A DNA stretch of 35,971 bases from Chromera velia (lineage: Eukaryota > Sar > Chromeraceae), in NCBI GenBank assembly GCA_018398765.1, contig JAHBMJ010001823.1, forward strand, positions 72,429-108,399. The letters are read 5' to 3'. Positions within the stretch are counted from its first letter, which is position 1. Every line of letters starts with the position of its first letter. The position numbers and the translations under genes were made by a program. Shown one piece after another: positions 21,801-35,971 of this stretch. The notes beneath the pieces were generated by a model. It was not told where the DNA came from. It did not search any database and saw only the letters and a list, made by a program, of their open reading frames with translations.

Positions 21801-24053
21801 TCGTTCCCTTCCGTGTTGCTGTTTTCGGGTTTTCCTTCCTCTTCCTCGTTTTTCTCTGCTGTTCCCATCTTTCCTGCTCGTTTCCTCCTGGCCATCTCCC
21901 TCTCCCAGCGTTCTGAAAGGAAGTCAAGACGGGCTCTGGAGTCCTTTGCGGCTTCAGGAGAGGAGTAATCAACAGAAGCCAGGGAGAGTAGGTACTCCTG
22001 AGAACCAAATAAGAGAGAGACATGAGAACAGCAATCGCATGATAAGCGGTAGCAGGTTCAAGCAAGTAGCAGTGGAGAGATGTCACAGAAAGAAGACAAG
22101 AAAGCCAATTCTGAGAGACGCATGTGAAGAGAGATAACAGTGAAGCATCCTTTCTCTCCCCGGCGCATCCTTTTCCCTGTGTGTGCGAGTGCGTGCATCA
22201 GTGCCTGATCTCCTCTGGTACTTCACACAGACCCACCGAGGCACTAACGAAAGGAGGGCACGCATATCCGAGTTGAGCGAAGTACTCGATCACTTCTCCC
22301 CCCGCAGGCCCACAATAGATGACTTTCCCCTCAGAGAGCAGGCAGAGGTCGTCGATCTTGTCCCACACTGGAGCTGGGGGCTGGTGGATGACTGCAACGA
22401 CTGTGTGGCCGTCCTTTGCGAGACCCGAGAGCGCGTCTGCGACCTGCAAACAGACAGACAGGGAAGCCATCCAGAAGAAGAGGAGAGAGCATCAAGAGGG
22501 TGGCAGTGGAAAGAGAGAAGAAGATGCAGAAAGGAGGCAGAAGGGAAAAAGAGAACTGAACAGAAAAGAGTTTGGAAATCGGGTCTGACAGGAAGACCGG
22601 TAGGCAAGCAAAGCGGCCGTGGGGGGATCACACGAGGACGGCCGGACGGGATGAAAGCACAACCATTTTGTTGGACAACAACAAGACCGGAGGAAGAGGG
22701 GGGTATCTAGGATCGGGTCAATCTTGACCCTCTCTCTGCATTCCTTGAAAGCCTCTCCCTCCTGACCTGAGTGGCCTGGAAAGAGTCGAGACCTGACGTA
22801 GGTTCATCTGCAAAGATCACCGACGGTTTCCCTACCAATTCACACGCGATACTGAGTCTCCTCTTCTCTCCTCCAGAGAGCCCTCTCGTTTTCTCGTCCC
22901 CCACTGCAGTCCCCTTTGCCTTTGCCAAAGCAAGTCTCTCCACGAGTCTGTCCACCCGCTTGTCCATCCTCTCCGTCTCTGACTCATCCGAAGCGCGCAG
23001 TCGAACCGCCAGACGCAGAGTCTCCTCAACAGAGAGCTGGGAAAAGAAAATGTCAGACTGCGAAATCAGACACTGGTCAAACTCCGGAGGACACGAGAGG
23101 GCCTCCTCTCCCTGTTTGTTGGCGATTTCCGTCCCGTTGATCATCAGGCTTCCTGACAGACACGCGCCCCTCTGGAAAGGCAGCTGCCCGGAGAGAGCCA
23201 GGAGAAGTGTCGATTTGCCTGCTCAGAAAAGAATCATGTATTGATATAATAGTTATGGGTAAATTTGGCGAGAATGGAGAGACACAAAGGCATTTCCCCT
23301 GCTTCTTGATGCTGTGCAGAAGAACAATAAATCACCTTGACTCTCTCGCATGAGAGGAGAAGAGGACGAAGAAGGTATGACATGAAGGTGACGTGGGGGG
23401 AGTTTCCGTTTCTTTCTGCCTGTCTTCTTCGATCATGGTCATCTCATTTCCTTCAAGCAGCCCCTGAGCAGCAGAACACATGTATTTCAAGGTAGTTTTC
23501 CCTCACAACATGAGTAGACACAAAGCTAGAACCGCCCCCCCCTGCCTCCTGGGAAAGAGGATCGTGGCACACGGAAGTGAAGACAGACCTGCACCGCTTG
23601 GGCCCATCTGCAAGGAGGCAGGAGCGGAAGAGAGGGTTGAAGGCACAAAGAAGCTGGAAGAATAGAGGAGACGGCAAGAGGGAAGAGACGGCATGTCACT
23701 ATGTAGTCTGGGAAAGGGTAAGAGGAGGCATGGCACCTTCTCGCGTGCGAATCGAAGAGATGGGAAACGGAACAGCAGCACTAAGTGTTTGAGGTGCTCT
23801 GTCAACTTACAAGGGCCATGAGCCTTCCGGGTTTTGCCTCTCCGCTCACGTTCTCAAGCAAATTGATTGCCGTCTCCTCCCCATTTCTGCTTTTCCCCCG
23901 TCTCCCAAGGGAGTACCTCAGAGAACTCCACTCGAGACCAACAGGTACCGGCTTGTCATTAGCTTTGGGTGTCTCTCCCACAGTGACATCGGCGCACAGG
24001 GAGATCAGAAGGGAAAGAAAGAAGCAGAGAGGGACTGCACCCCTCGAAACCAT
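18001..24053 (-). CDS. ABCG (White-type) half transporter, at least 11 exons
   Basis: Exons on the minus strand: 24053-23811, 23607-23589, 23218-22767, 22443-22237, 21997-21626, 21298-21188, 20859-20692, 20495-20311, 20012-19889, then one from 19353 to about 19090, and a last one within about 18390-18001. All joins through 19353 agree in phase. Residues 1-22 after the ATG at 24053 are hydrophobic and signal-like. The nucleotide-binding domain is complete: Walker A GPSGAGKST (about 83-91), Q-loop ISQSD (about 141), signature [10 protein letters not shown] (201-210), Walker B VIFADEP, D-loop SGLDS and H-loop histidine in VIHQPP (about 258). A charged linker leads to membrane segments [57 protein letters not shown] and FIVFGGLYL. 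The last exon gives a helix ([12 protein letters not shown]) and an acidic tail. Domain order NBD-TMD is diagnostic of ABCG. The substrate is unknown. The last join is unresolved. Confidence 0.85.
18773..18874. repeat. (GT)n microsatellite in the ABCG 3' region
   Basis: About 100 bp of GT dinucleotides, interrupted by ACGC and AT variants. It lies between the last two coding parts of the transporter gene, so in the sense RNA it reads as (CA)n within an intron. It produces spurious Cys/Val ORFs. Confidence 0.9.
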
Positions 24054-24649
24054 TGTGTCCTGTCTTGTCAATCCACCAGCCTCTCGTGTCGCCAACAGCT
24101 TCTGTAGCAGTCTGACTAGAGGGTTCTGTCGACCCTTTTCCCCTTGTCTCACAATTAGTGCCTAACGGTCCTCAAAATGAGCCAAAAGACCGCTGCCTTC
24201 GTCTACCTTCGTCCCAAGTTTCATGCGCAGGATCTAAGTTTCAGGCAATTCCTGGGGGTTCGCACGAGCTCTATCTTGCAATATGTGCACGGGGCTCTTA
24301 ATTAATTCAAGGCCTTTAAATCGACAATTCGTCGTGTGGATACATTGTGGATACTTGAGTCCGTCCTCTTCGAAATTCTTTGAATCCTCCTCTAAGTTCG
24401 ATTGCTCACTGTCCAGGTGCTTTCGGTCTAACCATCTGTCGCCAAGGAACTGTGTAACCTGAAAGAAGGCAATTGTTGCTTAAGCGTTTTTTTTTTTGTA
24501 GCAGACTGACAGCTTAATTGTGTCTACAGCTTGGTCTTAATTTCAACCTTGTCATTCCGTTCTGATCTCCGAGGTTGGAATTTTTCTTCGAAAGAAAGAA
24601 GGTTTGAGTCCCCATTCTTTCGGCCGTTCCGGGCTTTTAAAAAGCGAAA
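24054..24649. promoter_or_regulatory. Divergent region between ABCG and LRR genes
   Basis: The start codons of the two genes face away from each other across about 600 bp, so promoters and 5' untranslated regions of both must be here. An A/T-rich part with a T11 run lies near 24488-24498. No clear TATA box or initiator can be named. A shared bidirectional promoter is possible but unproven. Confidence 0.4.
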
Positions 24650-29889
<5,240 letters not shown>

Positions 29890-30910
29890 AATGCTTATTA
29901 TACGAAAGTTTTGGAGACCGCTTTACGGATTGAAGTCAGCCTCAGAATAGTTGAAAATGGGGGGGGACTACAGTAATATCTAGAACTAGATCCAGAATTA
30001 ACTAGTAGCATGATGATGCCATGATTGAGGTCTATATATGTATGAGTGCGAATGAGTACAAGATCGACGTGTAAAGTTTATAAAGTATATAAAACTAGCT
30101 TACATGGACGTAAGGGACATAAGTAGATATGAGGCATATTTAATGTTTATTGGTATTCACATGCGACTTATAATGTAAGCCCTAACGCCGTTTTGTCTTG
30201 TTTCACTCTAAGTTATTCTAAGTTTTGCTTTGAGACTAAGTTTGGGTTGCTGAAAAGAAATTAACAACAGCTCTGGCGACAGATAAACATAGCGGGAAGG
30301 CCCTAGGGCGGAACATATCAATCAATCAATCAATCAACAACAAAACAATACGACCCTATAATATAAACTAGATCTAGACAGCTATAGTCTCTGGTTTTTT
30401 CAAAACCTAGCTCAAAACATAAACCTAGCTCAACCTAGCATAAAAGCCTAAACCCTAGGCTCCCTAGCGCAAACTACTCAGGCTGCGCGCGAACGAATGA
30501 CTATCATGATAGCTATATAGCCATTACTAGCTACATAGTTTTCGACTCGGGGTAGATCCACCGTCTGCTAGACCCTCCCAACTTTGTAAGTCCTTCAAAG
30601 ACCTTCCAACACATATTTCCCCTCTCAGCGCTGTACCTATGTCTACTTTCCTCTGGCATGCTCCTGGCAACAGCAATTGGCAGCAGACCGAATGAATTGC
30701 TCCCACCCAGCTCAATCGAGACGGATGGACGTTAAATAACGGACGAAAAGAGCTTGCAACCATTCCCGAGAGGCAAAGATCCCCGTCAGGCGACGCCTTT
30801 TCCCTTGCACTCCGATACAAGAGAAACTCCCTCCCTCAATGATAATGAAAGAATCCCTTCGAACCCTGAACGCATGAAGCCCCCCTTCTCCCACTCCTGG
30901 CAGCGGCCGG
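29890..30910. other. Spacer between convergent LRR and UNC119 genes
   Basis: Both genes end toward this stretch, so it should carry two 3' untranslated regions. It is AT-rich to about 30540 and holds a short (ATCA)n tract at about 30317-30338. GC content rises again toward 30911. I see no gene or RNA gene. Confidence 0.5.
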
Positions 30911-31063
30911 TCACGTGAAGGGAGCGTAGGAATACTCAGCCTGGAGAGCATTGCAGAGAAGGAACGGAAGGGGTGCATGACTTCAAAAGGCACAGGAAAA
31001 AAAAAAAATGTCCCCCCCTTCCCCGGTCTCTTGCGCACACACCCTTTTTCTCATTCTTTCTCT

Positions 31064-31098
<35 letters not shown>

Positions 31099-32324
31099 CC
31101 AGAGAGAGAGAGAGACAGAGAGAGAGAGACAGAGAGAGAGAGAGAGGGACAGGCCGGTGACAACTCTTCCAGAGAGAAAATCATTTTCTGTGTATGAGTG
31201 AGTGTGCAAGCGCACACACACACACACGCACACGAGATTGGAGCAACGGACGCTTGGGTTTGCACAAGCGAGAGAGAGGACGGAGGAGGAAAACGACAAC
31301 ACACACCAAAAAAGACAAAGAGGCGAGAGGAAGGAAGAAATTCGTGCTCTGGGCATCTTCCCGGCATCAAGTTTTGAAAAAAGCACAAATGTATGTATGC
31401 ATGGGCTTACTGACCTTGTTCTGCATGACTAATCTCCCGTCAACGAAATAGAAGGAGTCACTCTTCATCTCGTAGGGTGCCTCTATGATCTCCCGCATCT
31501 CCGTATCGCTCAAATCAGGCATCTCATAAATTACCTGCATGCAAACAGATATGCAAAGTGGGGAAGGAATCTAGAAACATGAAAGGGATTGATTCTGTGC
31601 TCCTCCCTTTTTGCCTGACACATGGATGTAGTCGCCTCAGTCCCATGGTGTTTTATAGCATGAAGAAATAGAAACAGAATGAGCTGTTCATTTCCCTTCC
31701 TTGTTTCTCTCGATCTGCGAGACACGAAGACGCACATGCACACATACAGCGCAGAAAAAGAAACGCCTCTCCATTTCTTCTCCATCTCATTCTGTTCTCC
31801 TCTGCCTCCCACTCGATGGATGGATGATCAGTTTGATTCTTCCCACAGGCATTCATTCCACGGAATTTTGGAGGTGGCATCTTGTGCATCTCCTCGCCTC
31901 ATAAGAGAGGGGTGGACGTCCTGGGTTGATGACGTGAACTGATGCTCAATCCATCCATCACAGAACTCAAAATCTTTAACAAGCCCAAATGTGCTCACAG
32001 ACCTCCCACGTGTTGGTCGTCCTCGGCATGCAGAAGGGCATGTTGAAGTCGAAGGACTTGACCAATTTTCCCTTGAAGTAGTGACGCTCGATCATCCGAA
32101 AGTTCTTTACAGGTTGCTCCCCCACAGAGAACTCGAGTCTGTTTGCATGAGAGGGAAAGCAAACTATTTTCTAAGAACTGCAGACTCACGAAATCAGAGA
32201 CTTGAAGAGACAGAGATGCAGAGACGAGAAAAAGGAACCGAGCTGGAGGGAAGGAGACAGCCGGAAAGGGTCGAGCAGGATTGGGAGAGACAGAGAGACA
32301 TATCCTCTCTCTCTCCGCGCCCGC

Positions 32325-32356
<32 letters not shown>

Positions 32357-32363
32357 TCTCTCT

Positions 32364-32413
<50 letters not shown>

Positions 32414-34103
32414 CACCGTGAGATAGAGTGAAGGGGGAAGAGAGAGTCTTGAGAGGCACAGCAAAATTGACAAGGCGCAACAGAGGGTGACAGAGAGAGG
32501 AAGGGAACGCATCTCCACTGACTAACGTTGTTCCGATGACCTTCAACTTCAAAAAATCGGGTCCAAAATTGTATCTGATGGATCTTCGGGCATCGATGTC
32601 GGGGGCAATGACTCCCTTTTTGCTCGGATCCGCGGGCTTGCCCGACTCGTCCGCGGGTACTGTCACGTCCTGAGTGCACTCAGGGAACGAACAGATTGAA
32701 TGCACGCAGAAACCAGCAGCCCGTGCATGCCTGTCAAGCACTTCATTCGCGGGAAGTGCCCTCTTGAAGAAAGGAAGGGCGGGAACACTCCAACAAATTC
32801 TCGATAGAGATTGTCACGACCGACACGAAATCAAGTGCAGATTAATATTTCTTGATTCTTTCAACTCATCACAGACGGAGAATGAGCAGAAACCCTCATG
32901 AGCACGATTCTTTCTGCCTTCATCCCAGGTGCCCACTCAGATGCACACAAGTACAGCCAGAGAGAGGTACAGACAGTCTAGAAATTCCCTCCCTCCTCGT
33001 CCCAGGCTGTCCGCTTTTCTCTTCTCTTCTCCCTGACCATACATCTATTCATTTGACCCCATGAAAGGGATCTGAGGCCTTTTCCTTACCCCCCCTGAAT
33101 GCCCTCATCTGACCTCATTGACATCGAAAATGATGTGGTCCTCCTCGACGTCCCGAATTTTGAATGAGGTGAAATCGATTCCGAAGATGTTGGCGTCTAT
33201 TGGACACAGAAACTCTGCACACACTCTCTCTCGCACACGAGCACGCGTATAAAGACCAGACACCCACAGAGAAAAGGGTATGGGTGGCACTCACAGCGCT
33301 GGCTACTGAACTCTCAAAAAAAGTTGACGCACTTAATCAGTCAGCCAGTCAAACAGCCCGCCTTCTCTCTGGTTCTAAACCCTTGTTGCTGTGTCCATCC
33401 TTCCTTCAAAAACCTGGGCAGGGACTCACGGACACGGAGGGATAGTGGCGGGCAGGCAGGCAGGGCAGGCCGACAGAAGGCGCGAAAGGACACGAAGGGG
33501 GAAAATAGTAACAAAATGGCGTAGAGGATCTATACACAAATGGAAGAAAACAATGTGGCAGGAGCCACGAACGTCTCTGCCATCAAATTCCGGAACGCCC
33601 TCTCTTTCCTGACTGCCCCCGTAATGAATCCTTTCTGGCTCCCGGCTGGACCTTTTATCTACCTGTATCCTTCTTCGATCGCTCACTGTCTCTTATCCCC
33701 TTGTTTGCTCTGACAACTCGCCTTCCTCTCTTCCCACCCCACCCTGGTGTCATAACCTCCTTGTTGGATGCTTACTACAACCGCGTTGGTAGTCTGAATG
33801 CATCCGCTGAGTTTGGAAACGATTGGTTTGCGTGTCCTATCTGTTCGGGTGTGTCAAGATGACATTCTTCTGGATTTGCCTACTGATCTGGACCCTTGGT
33901 GATTGCACATGGAAAAAATGCATGCAGGTGGGCTCAGCCTTCCTTCTGGGTCCCTGTCTTGGAGGCACATGGAGGCGACCGACGCAGGGGGGGAGAGAGG
34001 GGTGGGGGTAAGTGAATTTCTCAGACTGACCTTTTGTCGCAGCATTTAGAGCCAAAACGTCCTCCGGCTTTATCAATTGCCAGTCCTTATTTATGACAGC
34101 CAT
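30911..34103 (-). CDS. UNC119: UNC119 family lipid-binding chaperone, six exons
   Basis: Exons on the minus strand: 34103-34031, 33214-33114, 32669-32527, 32138-32003, 31534-31415 and 30940-30911. They sum to 603 nt, 200 residues plus TGA, with all phases matching (1,0,2,0,0). The whole protein follows UNC119: PEDVLAL near the start, [68 protein letters not shown], then [16 protein letters not shown] and AEYSYAPFT at the end. UNC119 has the beta-sandwich of the PDE6-delta family. It binds N-myristoylated cargo, which an ARL3-type GTPase releases in the cilium. Length and motifs are complete, so the gene looks functional. It is shorter than vertebrate UNC119 because the disordered N-terminus is lacking. 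Several introns carry long simple repeats. With the DUF4200 gene it indicates a ciliated life stage. Confidence 0.92.
31060..31147. repeat. (CT)n(CA)n(AG)n microsatellite in UNC119 intron 5
   Basis: Adjoining CT, CA and AG runs lie in the intron between exons 5 and 6. Because CT and AG are complementary, the two arms can form an imperfect hairpin with the CA run in the loop. Confidence 0.85.
32324..32411. repeat. C30 homopolymer with (CT)n(CA)n(AG)n in UNC119 intron 3
   Basis: Thirty C (32324-32353) are followed by CT, CA and AG runs. The gene reads the other strand, so the intron RNA carries G30 preceded by CU, UG and CU runs. The same CT-CA-AG order occurs in intron 5. Confidence 0.9.
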
Positions 34104-35411
34104 CTTCGAAGACGTTTAGATGCGTAGGCACCAGCAGGAAGGAAGGTGAGCACCGCCGAGCTGGCCGTGCGGTGCGGCTTCTCCGACGCACTCCGTGGGG
34201 ACACAAATGACAATTCGAATGTTCGCGGACAACAGACAACAACACCCGTATCGAGGTGTCTCTCAGTGAATCGGCCGAATGGAGGCAGAACTGCAGGGCC
34301 TCAGTCAGGACAGAATCCGCTGGAATCCCCACTGTGTTAACCCAGAGCAACGAAAGAGCTGTGATGCATCAGAAGTCCTCTGCTTCACCGCTGAAATCTC
34401 AACATATCTCGGTTATTCTATAGCAGGACTGAGGATTTTGTCACACGATGATACGATCACCCCTGTCATAATTATCGATACGCGCGCGCGACCTCGCGGA
34501 TGCACGCGATTAATTGCACGATATTGCACGCGGGCCCTTTTCGCGCGCCGCCGCACATACGCATGTGCATGCTTGCAAGACTTGTAAAAATTCACAAGTC
34601 CAGAGAATCGGATTGGTCACAATTCATCAGTCAATAAATGAATCTATTCATTCTAATCATATATGTTCAGTTCAATGGTTACATCATCTGTTCATTCTAG
34701 ACTTCATATTGCTACTGCAAGTGTATGTTCTCTTGGTTCTTTCTTCTGTTTTGGACTTCGACTTTCAGGGTTGAGTTGAGCTCTGACTGACCTGGTCCGC
34801 ACGGCGCCCTTTTATAATAATAATTCTGTCAGGGGTGATTATATCTGTCTCGCTCCAATTGCGCACCCATTTTTTTATCTGTTCTATCGTCAGTCCTACT
34901 ATCGCCTCGGGGGGCAGCTCAGCTCTGCTGAGATCAGCCGAGAGACCCTGAGATCGCACGCACTCGCATAACGCATTTTTTCATTTTAGGGGGGGGGGAT
35001 CTGTTCCATGCTGTCTAAACCTTCAGAATGACTGCCTGCGCTGACCCCAAGTGGCCCTGACAGCCCGCCTGGGGTTTCATGTATGACCTTCCCCAGGCGG
35101 TCCTTACGGACCACCTGCGGCACCCCAGGCAGTCAGGGGGTCTTTCTACATTCTCTTTATAGTATGAAAAACGTTGAAAAAAGTTTAAAAATACCTTTAT
35201 TCTAGGATTTAGTATCTGAACGCAACTTTAAAAATTTATTTACAATGCTTCAAATTGAATTAATAAATTAAAATTTTTATATAATTCTAGATATTATTTT
35301 ATAAAAAAAAATTAAATCAAATTTTATTAATAATTTTCCAGAGTAAATTTCCACTGTGCGATAAGTTTATAAACAATGCAAAGTTGCATATGTCACTTTT
35401 TGTTAGTTTAC
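34104..35411. other. Spacer upstream of UNC119
   Basis: The part next to 34103 should hold the UNC119 promoter and 5' untranslated region. A CG-rich alternating purine-pyrimidine stretch lies near 34480-34560 (CGCGCGCGACC). An AT-rich part runs from about 35150 to 35400. Apart from the hairpin cluster at 35055-35138 I see no gene. Confidence 0.45.
35055..35138. repeat. Nested inverted repeats (hairpin cluster)
   Basis: Outer arms CCCTGAC (35055-35061) and GTCAGGG (35132-35138) enclose CGCCTGGGG (35066-35074), which pairs perfectly with CCCCAGGCG (35091-35099). GGTCC (35099-35103) pairs with GGACC (35108-35112) around TTAC. A second CCCCAGGC (35123-35130) can compete for the same GCCTGGGG arm. 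This allows a three-way junction or a long single hairpin. It could be a small foldback element or a structured RNA. Confidence 0.6.
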
Positions 35412-35810
35412 TTAGATTGGCACCTCCCAAACAAGCTTAAAATCTTCTGCCTCATCATGGTGGGGAGGGACACAGGTATCGATTGCCTGTCTGAATGTTC
35501 TGCGGCAGTTCTCTTCAGCTATGGCCTGTTCTTCTGTTATGTCCTCCATGTGAAACACCTCTCTCCGTTCCTCTACCTCTTCCCTCTCAGATTCTTCTTC
35601 TGCCGTATTTGCTGAAAAGGACATGCCATCAGGCAGACGTCCCACCTCCCTCTCCTTTCTGAATTGCTCTGCTTGATTCATATTTTCAGGGGGCGCAAAA
35701 CGTGCCACTTCCCATTGAGAGAGGCATAACGCAGGCACTGACCACATGGCTTGCTTGCCCGCCGTCATTAGATCAATAGAGAAGGGATTCCACACGTTGT
35801 TCCGTTGCAC
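35412..35810 (-). CDS. Unidentified acidic ORF
   Basis: A minus-strand frame of 132 codons opens at a GTG; the first ATG is about 14 codons in (MTAGKQAMWSV). It ends in TAA at 35412. It has a helical acidic segment (EEESEREEVEERREVFHMED) followed by ENCRRTFRQAIDTCVP and ends KLVWEVPI. No family is recognised. A TAA lies four codons upstream of the GTG, so it may be a short gene, a last exon, or part of a retroelement polyprotein. AT-rich DNA surrounds it on both sides, which makes the GC-rich frame stand out. Confidence 0.35.
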   Translation of the reverse strand: MQRNNVWNPFSIDLMTAGKQAMWSVPALCLSQWEVARFAPPENMNQAEQFRKEREVGRLPDGMSFSANTAEEESEREEVEERREVFHMEDITEEQAIAEENCRRTFRQAIDTCVPPHHDEAEDFKLVWEVPI

Positions 35811-35971
35811 TTTAGACTCTTAGAAATATACAAAGGAAATCGCTAATGGTCTTAGTTTAAAAGTAAAGAAATTATTAAATTAGTTTAGTAAATATAGATG
35901 AATTAAATTATTGATCAGCTAGTAAAAATAAAGACAGTACTTAGTCTAAAAGAAAGATAAAAAAAAATAAT
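35811..35971. other. AT-rich sequence to the window end
   Basis: Strongly AT-rich, with stops in all frames. No feature is supported. Confidence 0.5.

Noticed and set aside
31995-32741. 248-codon minus ORF
   Set aside because: It reads through UNC119 exon 3, its intron and part of exon 4, including the simple repeats; the true exons are shorter and phase-matched.

Overview
The window is nuclear DNA from a eukaryote with spliced genes. Several genes fall into exons joined by GT-AG introns with matching phases. Introns range from 44 bp to about 1 kb, and some carry long microsatellites. Copia-type retroelement debris lies between the genes. A ciliary coiled-coil protein (DUF4200/CFAP73 type) and an UNC119 lipid chaperone show that the organism makes cilia or flagella. 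The mix of GC-rich exons, AT-rich spacers and a large ribonuclease-inhibitor-like LRR protein is compatible with a photosynthetic alveolate such as Chromera. That assignment is inference from remembered family resemblance; no species marker is present.

Layout. 1-451: a coding-like minus-strand frame running off the left edge, interrupted by an amber codon. 1431-2507 (-): an OGFOD2-type 2-oxoglutarate/Fe(II) oxygenase. 3421-5964 (+): a four-exon DUF4200 coiled-coil gene, divergent from the oxygenase. 5965-7040: AT-rich spacer. 7041-12057: retroelements. These are a 5'-truncated copia reverse transcriptase/RNase H fragment with a poly(A) run directly after its stop codon, next to a 3.57-kb LTR element with LTRs, primer-binding site and polypurine tract but no pol. 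12178-17076: an orphan exon and a patchwork of decayed coding sequence and short repeats. 17077-17900: AT-rich spacer. 18001-24053 (-): an ABCG transporter with at least 11 exons. 24650-29889 (+): an LRR gene with at least nine exons and one frameshift in its last exon, divergent from the transporter. 30911-34103 (-): UNC119 in six exons. 34104-35971: spacer with a nested hairpin cluster and an unidentified minus-strand ORF.

The genes do not form a pathway or operon. The two ciliary genes are about 25 kb apart and their proximity may be chance. The two divergent pairs (oxygenase/coiled-coil, and ABCG/LRR) could share promoter regions. I found no convincing new multi-gene system. The most unusual items are the retroelement complex at 7.0-12.1 kb, two micro-exons of 17 and 19 nt (one splitting an ABC Walker A motif), the frameshifted LRR gene and the nested hairpins near 35.1 kb. 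Exon joins were worked out by hand from splice dinucleotides, phase and family similarity, and are not backed by transcripts.
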